A stretch of DNA of 64,000 bases, taken from the NCBI GenBank assembly GCA_038503075.1, contig JBCAML010000010.1, positions 1,240,001-1,304,000 on the forward strand, in the 5' to 3' direction. Both the position numbers and the translations under genes were made by a program. Origin of the DNA: Gyromitra esculenta. Lineage: Eukaryota; Ascomycota; Pezizomycetes; Pezizales; Discinaceae. The notes beneath the pieces are model-generated. The model was not told where the DNA came from. It saw nothing but the letters and a program-made list of their open reading frames with translations, and searched no databases. Below are positions 33,922 to 45,361 of the stretch, piece after piece; position 1 is the first letter of the stretch; the number at the start of each line of letters is the position of its first letter.

Positions 33922-34335
33922 TTTCACGGATTAAGGATTGGATAAGGGTTAGGTTTCGGTTCGAGGTTGGATATTGGCTATGGGGTTATTGTGCTATAAT
34001 GTTATTGTATTTTCGGGTGTTATCGGCTATTGGGTCTTTGGTTGAGAAAGCGGGGTATTTAAGCGACGGATTTCTGATCACTCTTTGTCTTCTCTTCTTC
34101 TTTCTTTAAGCAACGTTCTCGTTTCACTTCTGCTGTCTATGTTATAATTCCACTTCGATTCTGCCTTAGAATCCTCGCTGCCGCTGTGAAACATCGCCGA
34201 TACTTCGCCTTGAAGTATACTCTTCGTAGGACCTGTAGACCATACCGCACTCCTCGAACGTATTGGTTTCTCGCTTAAGTAGCACTGCTCACCTTCAGGG
34301 ATACTGAAGGGCTTAACGAGAAGCCATCCGTGAGA
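33922..34335 (-). mobile_element. Hairpin MITE, copy G
   Basis: A 414-bp copy from TTTCACGGAT to ATCCGTGAGA, flanked by CTACC on both sides. All three hairpins are well formed: GATTCT/AGAATC, ATACTTC-GCCTT-GAAGTAT and CCTTCAG-GGATA-CTGAAGG. GGGTATTTAAGCG at about 34054-34066 resembles a TATA box facing the hairpins. One of the best-preserved copies. Confidence 0.9.
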
Positions 34336-34990
34336 CTACCTGAGCAGCCTCCGCCCAAGCAGCCCCCGCCCAAGCAGTCCCCGCCCAAGCACTCTGGTCG
34401 AGCAGCCCACCCCAAAACCTTAACCCTACAGTTCCCACCAAACGACTCTCAGCCTGCCTGCCTACCACGCTCCGCCTGCCTACCACGCTCCACCTGCCTA
34501 CCGCGCTCCGCCTGCCTTCTATTCTCTGCCTACCAACTGCTTTTATTATACTTCGAGGTTCGTTTAACGTTCTCCTGTCAGTTTCTTTGCTTGCAACCTC
34601 TTTCCTGTCCCTGTCCCTGTATGGCTTTGGCTTTGGCCTTGGTACTAGTTCCATTCACGTTCTTTGTATAGCAAGCTAGTTGAGAATTCCTATGACCGCG
34701 CCAATGGTATACGTACTGTTGGTCAGGGACCTGGCTACTACAACGTCAATTTTTGACGGTGACGCGTGGCAATACGGTCCGCCTGGGTGTAAGGCTTTCC
34801 GGCCCCACTTCTCGCTGCTCAATAAAGAGGGTAAAATTCCTGTGCACAAGAATAAGGCAAAGAACCCTCTCGCAGGAGGCAAACATGCAAAAGAACCCTT
34901 GCGCAGGAGGCAAACATGCAAAAACTCGCTACTCATGAATACTGCATTCAACCGTCAGCATTAAGCTGACAGGAGACCAATAGATTTAAA
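34336..34990. repeat. Short GC-rich tandem repeats and leader of the 34991 gene
   Basis: 34343-34395 repeats GCCCAAGCAG(C/T)CCCC three times. 34445-34515 repeats CTGCCTACCACGCTCCGC. 34855-34925 repeats CGCAGGAGGCAAACATGCAAAA twice. The remainder is presumably the promoter and leader of the dioxygenase gene at 34991. Small frames here show no domain. Confidence 0.5.
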
Positions 34991-36217
34991 ATGCCTTTTT
35001 CCGCTTCCGCTTCCGCTTCCGCTTCCGCTTTCGCCTCCACCTCCGCTTCCAAATCCCTTTCCGCTTCCGCTTCGAATGATACACTATCCAGAATCCGTCA
35101 CTTGATGGACAGCAAAGCATTCAAATACAGCAACTTCCCATACCAAATTCCTAAGGGCAGCACTGTTGAGACAGAAGTTACTACCATCTACCAATCATGG
35201 AAAGTGATCCAAAATATTTTTGTTGTTCGCTCTCCAATTTCCTACACACTTTTGAAAGAAAGGTATCATGGAGAACAAAAGTTGATGGCAAGCATCACAG
35301 AGCACACAGAAGCCATTCATACCTTTGCATTCTACCCTTCTAGCATGGGAGATTTGGAAGTCTGTGATCAGGAAGGAGTTTTATTGGGATACAGATTCAA
35401 GCTTGCAAAATCACAGGTGCAAACTTTGACAGAATCTGATGCATTGCTGCCTGATCGCACTACCAGGAAAAGGGGGGGAGGTGGAGATCCACTTGCAAGG
35501 GGTGTATATGACACAAGGCATTATGGTGTGTGGGCTCATTACAATAAGAGAATGATGGAGACAGCAGAGACAAAAAGAGATCAGCCTATTGCTGATAAAT
35601 GGTTGAAAGAAAATCAGGAACTATTTGAGGCAATCTCCTACGAACTGAGAATGCAAGCACCAGAACAATGCGTGAAGTTCACTGGCCCTGTTGTTAAACA
35701 TATGGCAACATACAAAACCAAAGCGGGGAAAGCATTAACACCTGCCGCAGGTGCCTGGCATGGGGTTTGTATCAATAGAGGGCAGCAAGGTGATGTATCA
35801 GCTACACATCAAGATTGGATGGACCTGCCTACTTGTTTTAATGCAATGGCACCATATGGGACAGGATTCAAAGGTGGAGATTTGGTTTTATGGCAACTGA
35901 AAATGAAGATTCAGGTTGGCGTTGGTAAATGCTTTATGTTTTTGGGAACTCTAATTGCTCACAAGGTGACAGAGATCACAGAGAGGACAAGGAACTCTAT
36001 TGATCTTTTTACTGCGAAAGGCAATTTTGACAAACTTGATCGATACAATGAAAAGGTAGGAAATCAAAAGTACGGTAGGAGTAACGGGAAAAAGAGAATG
36101 GAAAAAGGATTGGCAAAGAAAAAAAAGGATAGAAAGAGTCATAGAGCTGAGCTACGAGAAGCAAAGAGGGAAAGGCAAAAGGGTATGAGGCAGGAAAAGC
36201 CAAGATGTAATAATTAG
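34991..36217 (+). CDS. TET/JBP-like 2-oxoglutarate/Fe(II) dioxygenase
   Basis: An intact single-exon frame of 408 residues. Residues 1-27 are an Ala/Ser repeat encoded by TCCGCT hexamers. Residues about 255-335 form a dioxygenase signature: GVCINRG, THQDWMD (HxD iron ligands), GTGFKGGDLVLWQLKMKIQV, GKCFMFLGTLIAHKVTEI (distal His) and RNSIDLF (2-oxoglutarate Arg). The order and the GGDLVL segment recall fungal TET/JBP oxygenases, which oxidise methylated or modified bases in DNA and are often carried by transposons. The C-terminus is strongly basic (KKRMEKGLAKKKKDRK), as suits a nuclear DNA-binding protein. It runs convergently to the Helitron Rep-helicase 600 bp away. It could be Helitron cargo, a host gene or part of another element. 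The base-modification activity is inference. Confidence 0.65.
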   Translation: MPFSASASASASAFASTSASKSLSASASNDTLSRIRHLMDSKAFKYSNFPYQIPKGSTVETEVTTIYQSWKVIQNIFVVRSPISYTLLKERYHGEQKLMASITEHTEAIHTFAFYPSSMGDLEVCDQEGVLLGYRFKLAKSQVQTLTESDALLPDRTTRKRGGGGDPLARGVYDTRHYGVWAHYNKRMMETAETKRDQPIADKWLKENQELFEAISYELRMQAPEQCVKFTGPVVKHMATYKTKAGKALTPAAGAWHGVCINRGQQGDVSATHQDWMDLPTCFNAMAPYGTGFKGGDLVLWQLKMKIQVGVGKCFMFLGTLIAHKVTEITERTRNSIDLFTAKGNFDKLDRYNEKVGNQKYGRSNGKKRMEKGLAKKKKDRKSHRAELREAKRERQKGMRQEKPRCNN

Positions 36218-36818
36218 TGGATTTTCTTTGTATTCATGTGTGATTTACGAGTTGAGTGTCTTTACGGTATGGAATGTTAACAGGTCATTTGTGTGTTATA
36301 TTGCATGGCACTAGGCAGTAAGTACTAGCCCTCTATATTTAGATGCTGTTCGAACAGGTTTACTCTACTAACGATCAAGAAAATGAATATCTTTTATGCT
36401 AGTGTTCTATATCTCCAACTACTACTACTAATATAATTACGATTACTGTTAACAATGTTTTAGCAACAACATCAAACAGCATTATCTGCATGGTTTTACT
36501 TTACTACAAATTTTTCAACTGCCACATGCAGCATCCTGGCTACCACTATTTACTTCCTCGTTACCAAATACTGTCCTTCTACTTTCTTTGAGACTGTTAC
36601 CTTGTTACCACCACAATCATTTTAACAGTCCCGGAACAATTTACCATTCTCTTGAGACTAATCACCCCTTAGTTTATTAAACTCTCCTGACCTTATTTTC
36701 CTCGTTACCACTAATTAGCTACAGCATAATCATCTACTTTCCACTTCTTGATCTCTTAATTTTTTCGACATCAAATATTCACGACAATTGGCACCAGCAC
36801 TGAACACACTACTATGAT
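36218..36818. other. AT-rich spacer between convergent genes
   Basis: No gene. It should hold the polyadenylation regions of both the dioxygenase (+) and the Helitron helicase (-). If the Helitron ended between them, a CTRR terminus with a preceding hairpin would be expected here; I could not identify one confidently. Confidence 0.4.
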
Positions 36819-39800
36819 TTATGATACCAACACCGCCAATCTCTCATATTCTTTCACAGCCTCAATGTCAAATTTTACTGCTAATGGATCAAAACAGGAG
36901 ATACTGACATCTTCCCAGCGTTTGGCCCTGCTTAATGCAGTATACGCCTGACCAGCACTAAAAAGGGTTTGATCTAATGCAACGCTAACATTGTTCAAGG
37001 AGAGCCCTTGAGTTTTGTGGATTGTGAGTGTAAAAGCATTTTGAATTGGCAACTGAGTCCTGGAATATAGGATTCCATAACTGCGAAAGTGGACTGTATC
37101 AAGTTGTATTTCCACCATCTACATTGCATGTTAGTTACTGACTGTTTAGTAAACGATGCATATTTTCATCATACCCGTATACCCTCAATAGTAGGGAATG
37201 CTACAGTCGGTAGTCCTTCTTCTCGAATGGCAACAATCACCCCACAGGTCCCATTGGATACTTCAACAGAGAGTAATGTGTTATTTAAAAACATGACTTT
37301 TGCTCCAAGTACACAGACAACCTCCACAGGATAGTTGGTACCTTTTTTGAAGGTACGTTCATGTGATTCCTTTGATAGAAGTTGTCCTACCTCTTGATCA
37401 ATTGCATGGAAGACATGTCTCATAGTGTCAGGTAGAGTATCAAGAAGAAGATTGTTGATTTTGTTGGCTGTTTGGCGAAAAGAGACCAAATAAGTTGTTA
37501 GGTAGGTTTTTGCATGGGCGTGAAAGGCTTGAACTTTTTGTTGAATTATTTCACTGCTGGCAGGACTGATGTTGCCAAAACGCAGATCGTTTAATAGGTT
37601 AAAAAAGGCAGGATCCTCACGTTGATGCATTGATTCCCTCAGAAATATTGGACTGAAAAGCCTCCATATTGGTGAAAAGAAAATCTTCTTTCCAGTGACA
37701 GGAGGCAATTGCAACAAATCGCCCAAACACAATACATGGAGGTTACCAAAAGGCTTGATATTGTTGTGAAGGCGAGCAAAGAGAGAGGATATGAATTCAA
37801 ATAGGTCAGAGTTAACCATGGATATCTCATCAATAATCAGAACCCTGACTTTTTTGAGTTGGTGAAGCTTTTCCGTTGACTGAAAGATGTTCGATTTCAG
37901 TCCACCACCATCTCCATGACCACCAATGTGAAGGGCACAGTGAATCATTTGACCATTTATGTTGTTGGCAGCTATTCCAGTAGGTGCAAGTAACAGGAAC
38001 TCCATACGCTGACTTGAAAACCATTGCTGTAAGGCATGAAGCAAATAGGACTTGCCAGTACCTGCAGGGCCAGTAATAAACAATTTCACTCCAGGACTGC
38101 CTAAGCGAGCTTGAGCTACTGCTTGGGTAATGTTACAGTATGCCGTGTATTGATCTCCACAAAGATCAAATATTGCCATTGAGTTGGGGACTGGGAGTGG
38201 AGATTGTTGCATCATAATTAACTGGTCTTGAATTACTGACTTCATGGATGCGCATTGACCATCGACAATCGTATCAAGGAGCTCCAGGTAAATATCTGCT
38301 TGCTGAAGTGAATGTTGATGGATTCCTGACTGGTATGTTGACATCAAATCATGATAGAGATTTGGAAACTGAGCTAACATGTGATCTTTGTAAGTAGTGA
38401 AGTTGCCGTTACCAAAGATCTCTTCGTCAGATCTCCATGGCTTCAGTTGAAGAAGTTTGACGAAAAAGAATGAATCACCATCAGCTAAGTGACGATGAAC
38501 AGTACGGATCAGGACAGGCTATATTCCATGTTAACAAATATTCAAGCAAACCTTTGACACAACTTTACCTTTTTACGGGCATATACAAAGTTTCCATTCT
38601 TGTCAGGCCAATAATTGCCTTGACTTCTTCTTTTTCTCCGTTCCAGCTTATAATAAGAATGATAGTGGAAATATGTAAGTCTCTCAAACATGGGATGTGC
38701 TGGTCGAGCAAAATACTTTTCTAATGCATCGGGATAGTAGGGTGTGTCATCGTCAGCTTGCTGTTCGAGAAGCCAAGCAGGTTTGACAACTGATGTTCGT
38801 TCAGCAGGAATAGAGGTTGGAAGATACAAACAGCCACTCGACATTTGAAAGATGGGAAAGCTCAATAACAAAATCATGCACTCCATTGAACCCATCCTAC
38901 GGGAAAGAAGATGTGATATGGTATGATTCTCACTCCTGATATCAACCAAAGATTTTGGTTCAGCTGTTGTGACATACTTTGAAATGTATTTTGCCAGACC
39001 TCCGGAAGTGCAGTACTGGACATTGCAATGAGCCTGCCACAGGAGAAGAAGTTGTGGGCAGTACGGAACAACATACTGATCAGCTTCAGTCAGCCTGCGG
39101 TATGTGTATCTGACTTCTCCTGGCTTTTGGAACGTGATTGGTGACAATTCTGCAGGAAAGCCTTTACAGCATGGGCCTGTCATTGTATCATCACGCCCAC
39201 AAAGATGGATATGGCAGTGATGTATTTGATGCATCAAGACCAGCTCATACAACTCAGATTCCATTTCTAGATCAGGAATATCTGCACAGATAAAGGCTTT
39301 GCCAATTAACTCTGATTGATCAAATTCTGTCCAAAGAAGTGAATGAGTGTGAATAGCACCATGCAGTTGAGATTCATGACGTTCCACCAACTCCTGCAAC
39401 TGACCAAAGCCTGAGACAGTTGATCCACGAAAATATGTTGTTTTGATCCAGTGCCAACGTTCATAGTAGTATTGAATAGCATCCCATGGGCGATTGGAGG
39501 GTAAGGTATCATGGTTGCCAGTTTGAAGGAGAATTTGCTGATACTTTGGCCAACGTTCTGAGAAGGTTGTTGTGACAAATAGTGTCGGAACCCCAAATGT
39601 TTGAAGCATACAACGAATCTTGGCCTCAGCAGTACTAAAAAAAGTATCACCAGTTCGAATAAACTTGGGAATTGTGGTAGTGAGTTCTTCGTTGAGAATG
39701 GACCAAGAACCATATTGACTGGGTTGGAGTAGTTGAGAAGCAGTATATCGTTGATCTGCGGATCGTTGAGCTTGGCCTTTGATTAATCTGCAATTATTTT

Positions 39801-41141
39801 GGAAGATGCGAGAGGCTTCAATTTCCATGTAAGTCCATGCAGGCCAGTAGTGGTCATCCCGATAATGTGAAACAATGGAGTTTAACTTTGTCTTGGTGTC
39901 CACCAACCGAGTGTTGTGATAAGGGATCCTTTCTTGTCGAGAAGCCAACTGCCAGTGACCCTGACCCCATGAGTAGAGAACAGGAAACAAAAGAGGTTCT
40001 AAGGCAGGATCAGATCGTGTAAGACCTATATGATGATGTTCAGGGCTTGAAGATGGACCTGGTAAAGATCCAACAGGCAGTCTGAATCCACGATGATCTT
40101 CGTTTGCTGTTGCTGATGTATAGTCAAAGGGATGGAGGACAAGATCTGGACGATTCATTGGACATGACACTTCTGGTGGAGCTAATGATGAGATAGAAGC
40201 AGTGGGAACTGGATGACGTTGCAAGTGAGTACGAACATCATATCTGTGATATAGTGGATTGTTTGCTAATAGCCAGTCACGGCGTGTTGCAGATGTTCAA
40301 TATCATGACCTTGATCAACTGAGTTATTGGAACTTTCCAAAAATGCACCAATACAGCCACTAAACAATGCAACAGCACGTTCATTCTTTGATAATGACAT
40401 CTTCCCTACCTAATTTCAGCACTCAATGTATTTGGAACAAGAGATGGAAATCTTACCAGTGACAGTGCGGTAGGTAGCATAAGGATTAATTGTCTGAGAG
40501 TGACTTTGTGTGCGGCCCAAGCTTGTCTGCAGAGAAACAGGACTTAGGAAAATCCTAGAGCGTTGAGACAAACTGATAAGAATGTCAGGCCATGGGCCTG
40601 CAGCTGGTGGTTCCCTGGGAGTTGTCTTGCAATGAGTACAGACAGCAATTTGTGGTGATCCACTTTTCATTCTCTCGGATACTGAAAAGCCTAAAACAGC
40701 TACAAGAGGATAAATTTTGTTATTATCCTTATTGATCCAGTTGACATGACGTGGAAGCATCAATATGCCACAAAAAGAACATGGACAGTCAGGGAAATAT
40801 GTGTCATAAGTGGTTCGAAACCTAGAAAGTAGTCGTTGAAAAGGTACATCAGGGCTAAAGATGCTTTGGATGGAGCTGTGGATGTTGGTTTTTGGTGAGG
40901 ATTCCTTTCTAGTGTTGTCCAATCGTGGTCTTCTATTACTGGTAGACTCTGCGTATTGGCGAGATTGTTGATTACTATGTTGAACAAAACTAAAAGTAGA
41001 AAACAGGCCACCAGAATCCATCAGGATATCATCTGATGGTACAGCTGTCAATGCAATGGATTGTGATATATTCGTCATATCACCTGCTAATTGGTTGCTA
41101 GTTGTACGATGAGGAACATATGAGCGAAAGCGAATTGACAT
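36819..41141 (-). pseudogene. Helitron Rep-Pif1 helicase gene (spliced, one apparent frameshift)
   Basis: Exons on the minus strand: 41141-40457, 40405-38569, 38518-37175 and 37118-36819. Introns are GT-AG, 50-56 bp, and phases agree at each junction. The N-terminus has a zinc-finger-like segment (CPCSFCG..CTHC). The Helitron_like_N/Rep domain has the HUH pair in GAIHTHSLLW (about 39350) and the two catalytic tyrosines in LAKYISKY (about 38980). The Pif1 helicase part has GPAGTGKS (Walker A), DEIS (Walker B), GDLLQLPPV, LTIHKTQGLSL and AYTALSRAK. It would nick and replicate the element by rolling circle. Between HLQHAV and WLLANNPLYH (about 40283) the frame slips by one base, so this copy is probably dead unless the reading is a sequencing error. 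About 1,390 residues. Confidence 0.87.
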
Positions 41142-41251
41142 TTTGGTTTACTGAGTTTCTCTATCAGTAAAGCCCTCATATTATTCCACCATGACAAAAT
41201 TGAAAATATAAAAAATATAAAAAAAAGATACAGTATCCAATCCTTCTATTG

Positions 41252-42499
41252 TTACATTTTATCCTTTCCTTTCCCTTGTCCTTTACCACCACGTTTAGAC
41301 TTTGAAGACTGGATGGACACTGCAGCAGACAATTCATCCTCGTCCGAAGAAGACTCAACCATATCAATAGTTTCCATAGGTAATGGCTGATCATCGGAAC
41401 GCTCTGGACTATGAAAAGGAGTACGACTCGCTCTTGCTTCCGGTCGTTTGAACAGATTGCTTCTATCAGCATCTCGTCCAAAGTTCAGCTTAGCTCGAAT
41501 GGGCCCTACAAATAGGAGTTGTGAGTATTAAAATCCACAATACTTGTTATATGCGAAACTGACCTGGCGATCCTGGTATTGTGCTTGAAGACACTCCCGA
41601 TTTTGTAGGTGTTGCAGGACCACTGTCTGGATCTGGCTTAATTATCTTCATTGGACTTGGCGAGGTATTGACTGGGCCCAATAAAACCTTGCATTTGGAC
41701 TTCGGAGTTTGGAATATGGAGGCTTTGTCATCTTTGGGAACACCATCACGTGAGAAATTTATAGCGTGAGTTATCCCATATGCTATAATGTCAAATATTT
41801 AGTAAATTGAGAGCTAAAAAATTGGTGTTGAGTAATTGATGTGATCTTACCTCTATCTATATCACTCTCATATATATACCTGAAAGCTATATCCAGTACT
41901 TTCCCCGAATGCAAATATTTAACCAACTTTGCGAACAATAGGACTTTGGTGTCAATCAAAAAGGTGAGAGCGCACTACAGGATTCAAATTAGCTTTGTCA
42001 AATTTGTTTTAACGGGTGGAATAATTTAAGCTATTACCAGCACATCTTCTTTAGCCTCACTATTATACTGATACATCTGACCTTGAAAGTGAGAATACAT
42101 TGTATTGGGCATATCTTCAAGATCCGAGAGCATAGTGACAGTTGATGTACAGAAGGGATCATTGGAAATAAATTTGTCTGCAGGTGCGTTGTTCATAAGC
42201 TTGACATTACGGATCAATGAGTACTACTTGTGTTATTAGCATAATCAAAAAGTATGAGGCATACAAAAGGATGATAGATGGTAGTCAACCTTTGGAGTGT
42301 TTCCAGTGAAAAAGATAACAGTGCCATAAAATAGGTATACTCGATCAGGATAGAGAGTGTTGTCGGTGTTTTGGTAGTACTTCACAGACACCTCACGGGA
42401 TGCACCATCTGCATCATGATGAAGGACTTTTGCCGATTTGAATCCACCCACACCAGAAATTGAGGAGATTCTGCCAACGAAAGAATAATAAATAGGCAT
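41252..42499 (-). CDS. Five-exon gene, possible OB-fold (RPA-like) protein of the Helitron
   Basis: Exons 42499-42290, 42223-42038, 41974-41851, 41782-41564 and 41505-41252 total 993 nt, 330 residues, with every junction GT-AG and in phase. That is strong evidence for a real gene. The first exon (VGRISSISGVGGFKSAKVLHH, REVSVKYYQN, RVYLFYGTVIFF) looks like alternating beta-strands of an OB-fold, as in RPA-type single-strand DNA binding proteins. The C-terminal half is polar, with SPSPMKIIKPDPDS and a basic end (KSKRGGKGQGKGKDK). It ends 110 bp upstream of the Rep gene on the same strand. Some Helitrons carry RPA-like genes. The OB-fold call is an inference from pattern and position only. Confidence 0.6.
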
Positions 42500-43502
42500 G
42501 TGGAAATAATACTTACAATTGATACTGTGTGAAAAATGTTCATTCAAAAGTGTGAGTTGGTAAAGGTAAGGGTGACTGAAGTAAACCCCGAATGTTTGAA
42601 AGAAGAAGAAGAAAGCGGAGAATGAAAACCCAGGTGGGAATCATGGGGTATTTAACACGTCATGTCCAAAGCTATAACACAGGAACTAATTATAACATAC
42701 ACACCAAAAGAGAAGCAATAAGCAAAACCAAGAGAAACCAAAAATTATGCCGATTCTGTACAGATATCAAAGAAGTCTGTGCAATTGAGCTTAACAACTG
42801 CTCTAAGATCACACATACTACATACCAAACAGGTTTAATCGAGCAGGAAATAACTTGCCACGGGCTAAAATAGGAAATTGAATGCGGAAAGGCACATGGT
42901 GAGAGTTGATAGCTCAAACTAAGAATGAGGTGAATCAGCTGATTCAGAGCAAAAAGAAAGAATAAGAAGCGATCTGGTGCAAAATGTACAATGTCCAACA
43001 CTATTCATACAACAACAAAGTTGTAGGTGACGTAGGCTGAAAAAGTAACACAATCTAATGTTTAGTATGATTGTGTATCCAAGCATACAAATGATATTTG
43101 TGAAGGTTTGGGGAATGACATCACGAAGGGTTAGGGTTTTTGAATGTTGTTGAGAGTGGTGAATCGAGCAATAATTAGCGTTGAAGTATTGAAGTGAGAA
43201 GACAAAAACACTAAAATTTTATGTTAGGATTGGCTCGAAGGAAAAACATGAAGGGAAAAGGTTCAAAAGTGAATTTGAATATTTCTAAAGCAAACTATTT
43301 GGATGATGTACCATTCACGATACCTTATAAAAGTAATTATAACAATAACATGTGTTTTGATACATATAGCGATATCATATATAAAATCTAAATATCAAGA
43401 AAATCGATGTGCTTCCAAATCTGGCAAAAAGTGTCTAATCTGGTTTAGCGTTATATTAAACAGTAGGATCAACACACCTACTCAATTTTTTTAATGTTTA
43501 AT
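42500..43502. other. AT-rich gene-free stretch upstream of the OB-fold-like gene
   Basis: It should contain the promoter of the minus-strand gene and probably the 5' end of the Helitron (expected to begin with TC on the minus strand). I cannot fix that end. No coding frame is supported. Confidence 0.35.
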
Positions 43503-44949
43503 TCCCGGAAGAGATACTCCTAGCACTGAAGAATAAAGACTGGCAATCGAAGGAAATTACCCTAAGCGAATGTACAGAGGAAAACAACCGGCTATGCTAT
43601 CGAGGCAAACTCTACGTACCCGATAACGACCCTCTCCGTTTAGAAATTATCAGAAGACACCATGACGCCCCTGCTGCAGGACATTCAGGCCGAGATAAAA
43701 CCTTCGAACTAGTCAGCAGAAGCTTTTACTGGCCAAAAATGAGAGAATCTATCGGTCGCTATGTGCGTAACTGCCATATATGTCAAAAAGCCAAACCAGT
43801 CACCCAACGTATGCAAGGAGTTCTTCATCCGCTGCCCATTCCAAATCGTCCCTGGCAAGAGATCTCTATGGATTTTGTTACAGGCCTTCTGGAGTCCAAG
43901 GGTTACGATGCTATTTTAGTCATCGTAGACCGTTTGTCAAAGATGCGTCACTAGATCCCCTGTAATACTACGGTTAATTCACGAGATGTAGCCAATTTAT
44001 ATCTCCAACACGTCTGGAAACTTCATGGGTTACCCATGCATGTTACTTCCGACCGAGGCACCCAATTTACAGCCCACTTTTGGAAGGAGCTCTGCAAACG
44101 TTTAGGAATCCAAGCTCGAATGTCCACCGCTTTCCATCCAGAAACTGATGGACAAACGGAACGGCTAAACGCGGTGATGGAACAATACCTACGTTCCTTT
44201 GTGTCCTATCAGCAAGGAGACTGGAGCAAATGGCTACCGATGGCAGAGTTCTCAGCTAATAACCAGGAATCAGCCAGTACCAAAGTCTCCCCCTTTTTCG
44301 CAAATTACGGCTACCATCCCCGCTTGGATACCTCTATCGTTCCCCCAACTACTATGGCCCAAAGTCTAGACTCCTCAACCTTTGCAACTACGATGCAGGA
44401 ACTGTATGATTATCTTCGCGTACAAATTCGAACAGCTCAGGATATCCAGGAAACCTCCACCAACAAATACCGAACCCCTGCCACAGCATATCAAGTTAAC
44501 GACCTGGTATTTGTATCAATGAAGAATATCCGAACAGTTCACAATGCTTGGAAGCTCGACTGGAAGTGGATGGGACCCTATCCCGTGAAAAAAGTGGTAT
44601 CCCCGTTTGCCTATGAAATTGACCTTCCCCCCTCAGTCAAGTACCATCCCGTTTTTCATGTCTCGCTTCTTAAACCCGCCGCCCAAGACCCTCTTCCGGA
44701 ACAAGTTATACCCCCCCCATCACCAGTCGTTGTTAATGAACAGGAGGAATATTTCATTGAGAAAATCCTCGAACAACGAACATACCGAGGGCAACAACAA
44801 TACCTTGTCGGGTGGACCAGCTATGCCCATCCCACCTGGGAACCCGTGGAAGATCTCCTGGAAACTGCTGCCCTTGAAGCATTTCTCTCCATGATGACTA
44901 TTGTTATTCCTAAGGTTCGCAGGAGCTCACGCTTAAGAGGGCGAGCTAC
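43503..44949 (+). pseudogene. Chromovirus (Ty3/gypsy) integrase with chromodomain, 5'-truncated
   Basis: The frame starts mid-protein (LPEEILLALKNKDWQ). The integrase zinc finger HH..CHICQK follows (43650-43790), then the catalytic core with D (SMDFVTGLL), D (TSDRGTQF) and E (GQTERLNAVMEQYL), the C-terminal GPYPVKKV/YHPVFHVSLLKP block and a chromodomain (EEYFIEKILEQR, YLVGWTSYAHPTWEPVEDL). One in-frame TAG after KMRH (about 43954) breaks it, and the end is cut by MITE H at 44950. Reverse transcriptase and gag are absent. The chromodomain aromatic residues are intact. Confidence 0.87.
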
Positions 44950-45361
44950 TTTCACGGTTTAAAGAATGGGATACAGGGTTAGGTTTTGATTTGATGGTTG
45001 TTATGTTCTTCGGTTGATATGTATAATGTTATTGTATTTCAGGTATTATCTGCTATTGGGTTTTGTTGGGTGAAAGTGGGGTATTTAAGTGACGGATTTC
45101 GTCTGTTTTTCGTACTCCTTTTCTTTCTTCCTTAAGCAACGTTCTCGTTTCACTTCTGCTGTATTGATATAATTCTACTTCGATTCTACCTCAGAATCCC
45201 CGCTGCCGCTGTGAAACATCACTGATACTTCACCTTGAAAGTATACCCCTCGTAGGACCTGTAGACCATATCGCACTCTTCGAACGTATTGGTTTCCCGC
45301 TTAAGTAGCACTGCTCACCTTCAGGGATACTGAAGGGCTTAACAAGAAGCCAACCGTGAGA
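44950..45361 (-). mobile_element. Hairpin MITE, copy H
   Basis: A 412-bp copy from TTTCACGGTT to AACCGTGAGA inserted at the tail of the chromovirus fragment. Flanks (GCTAC and GCGGG) do not match, so the duplication has decayed or one side was rearranged. Hairpins are present; hairpin 2 has an extra A (ATACTTC-ACCTT-GAAAGTAT). Confidence 0.82.
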
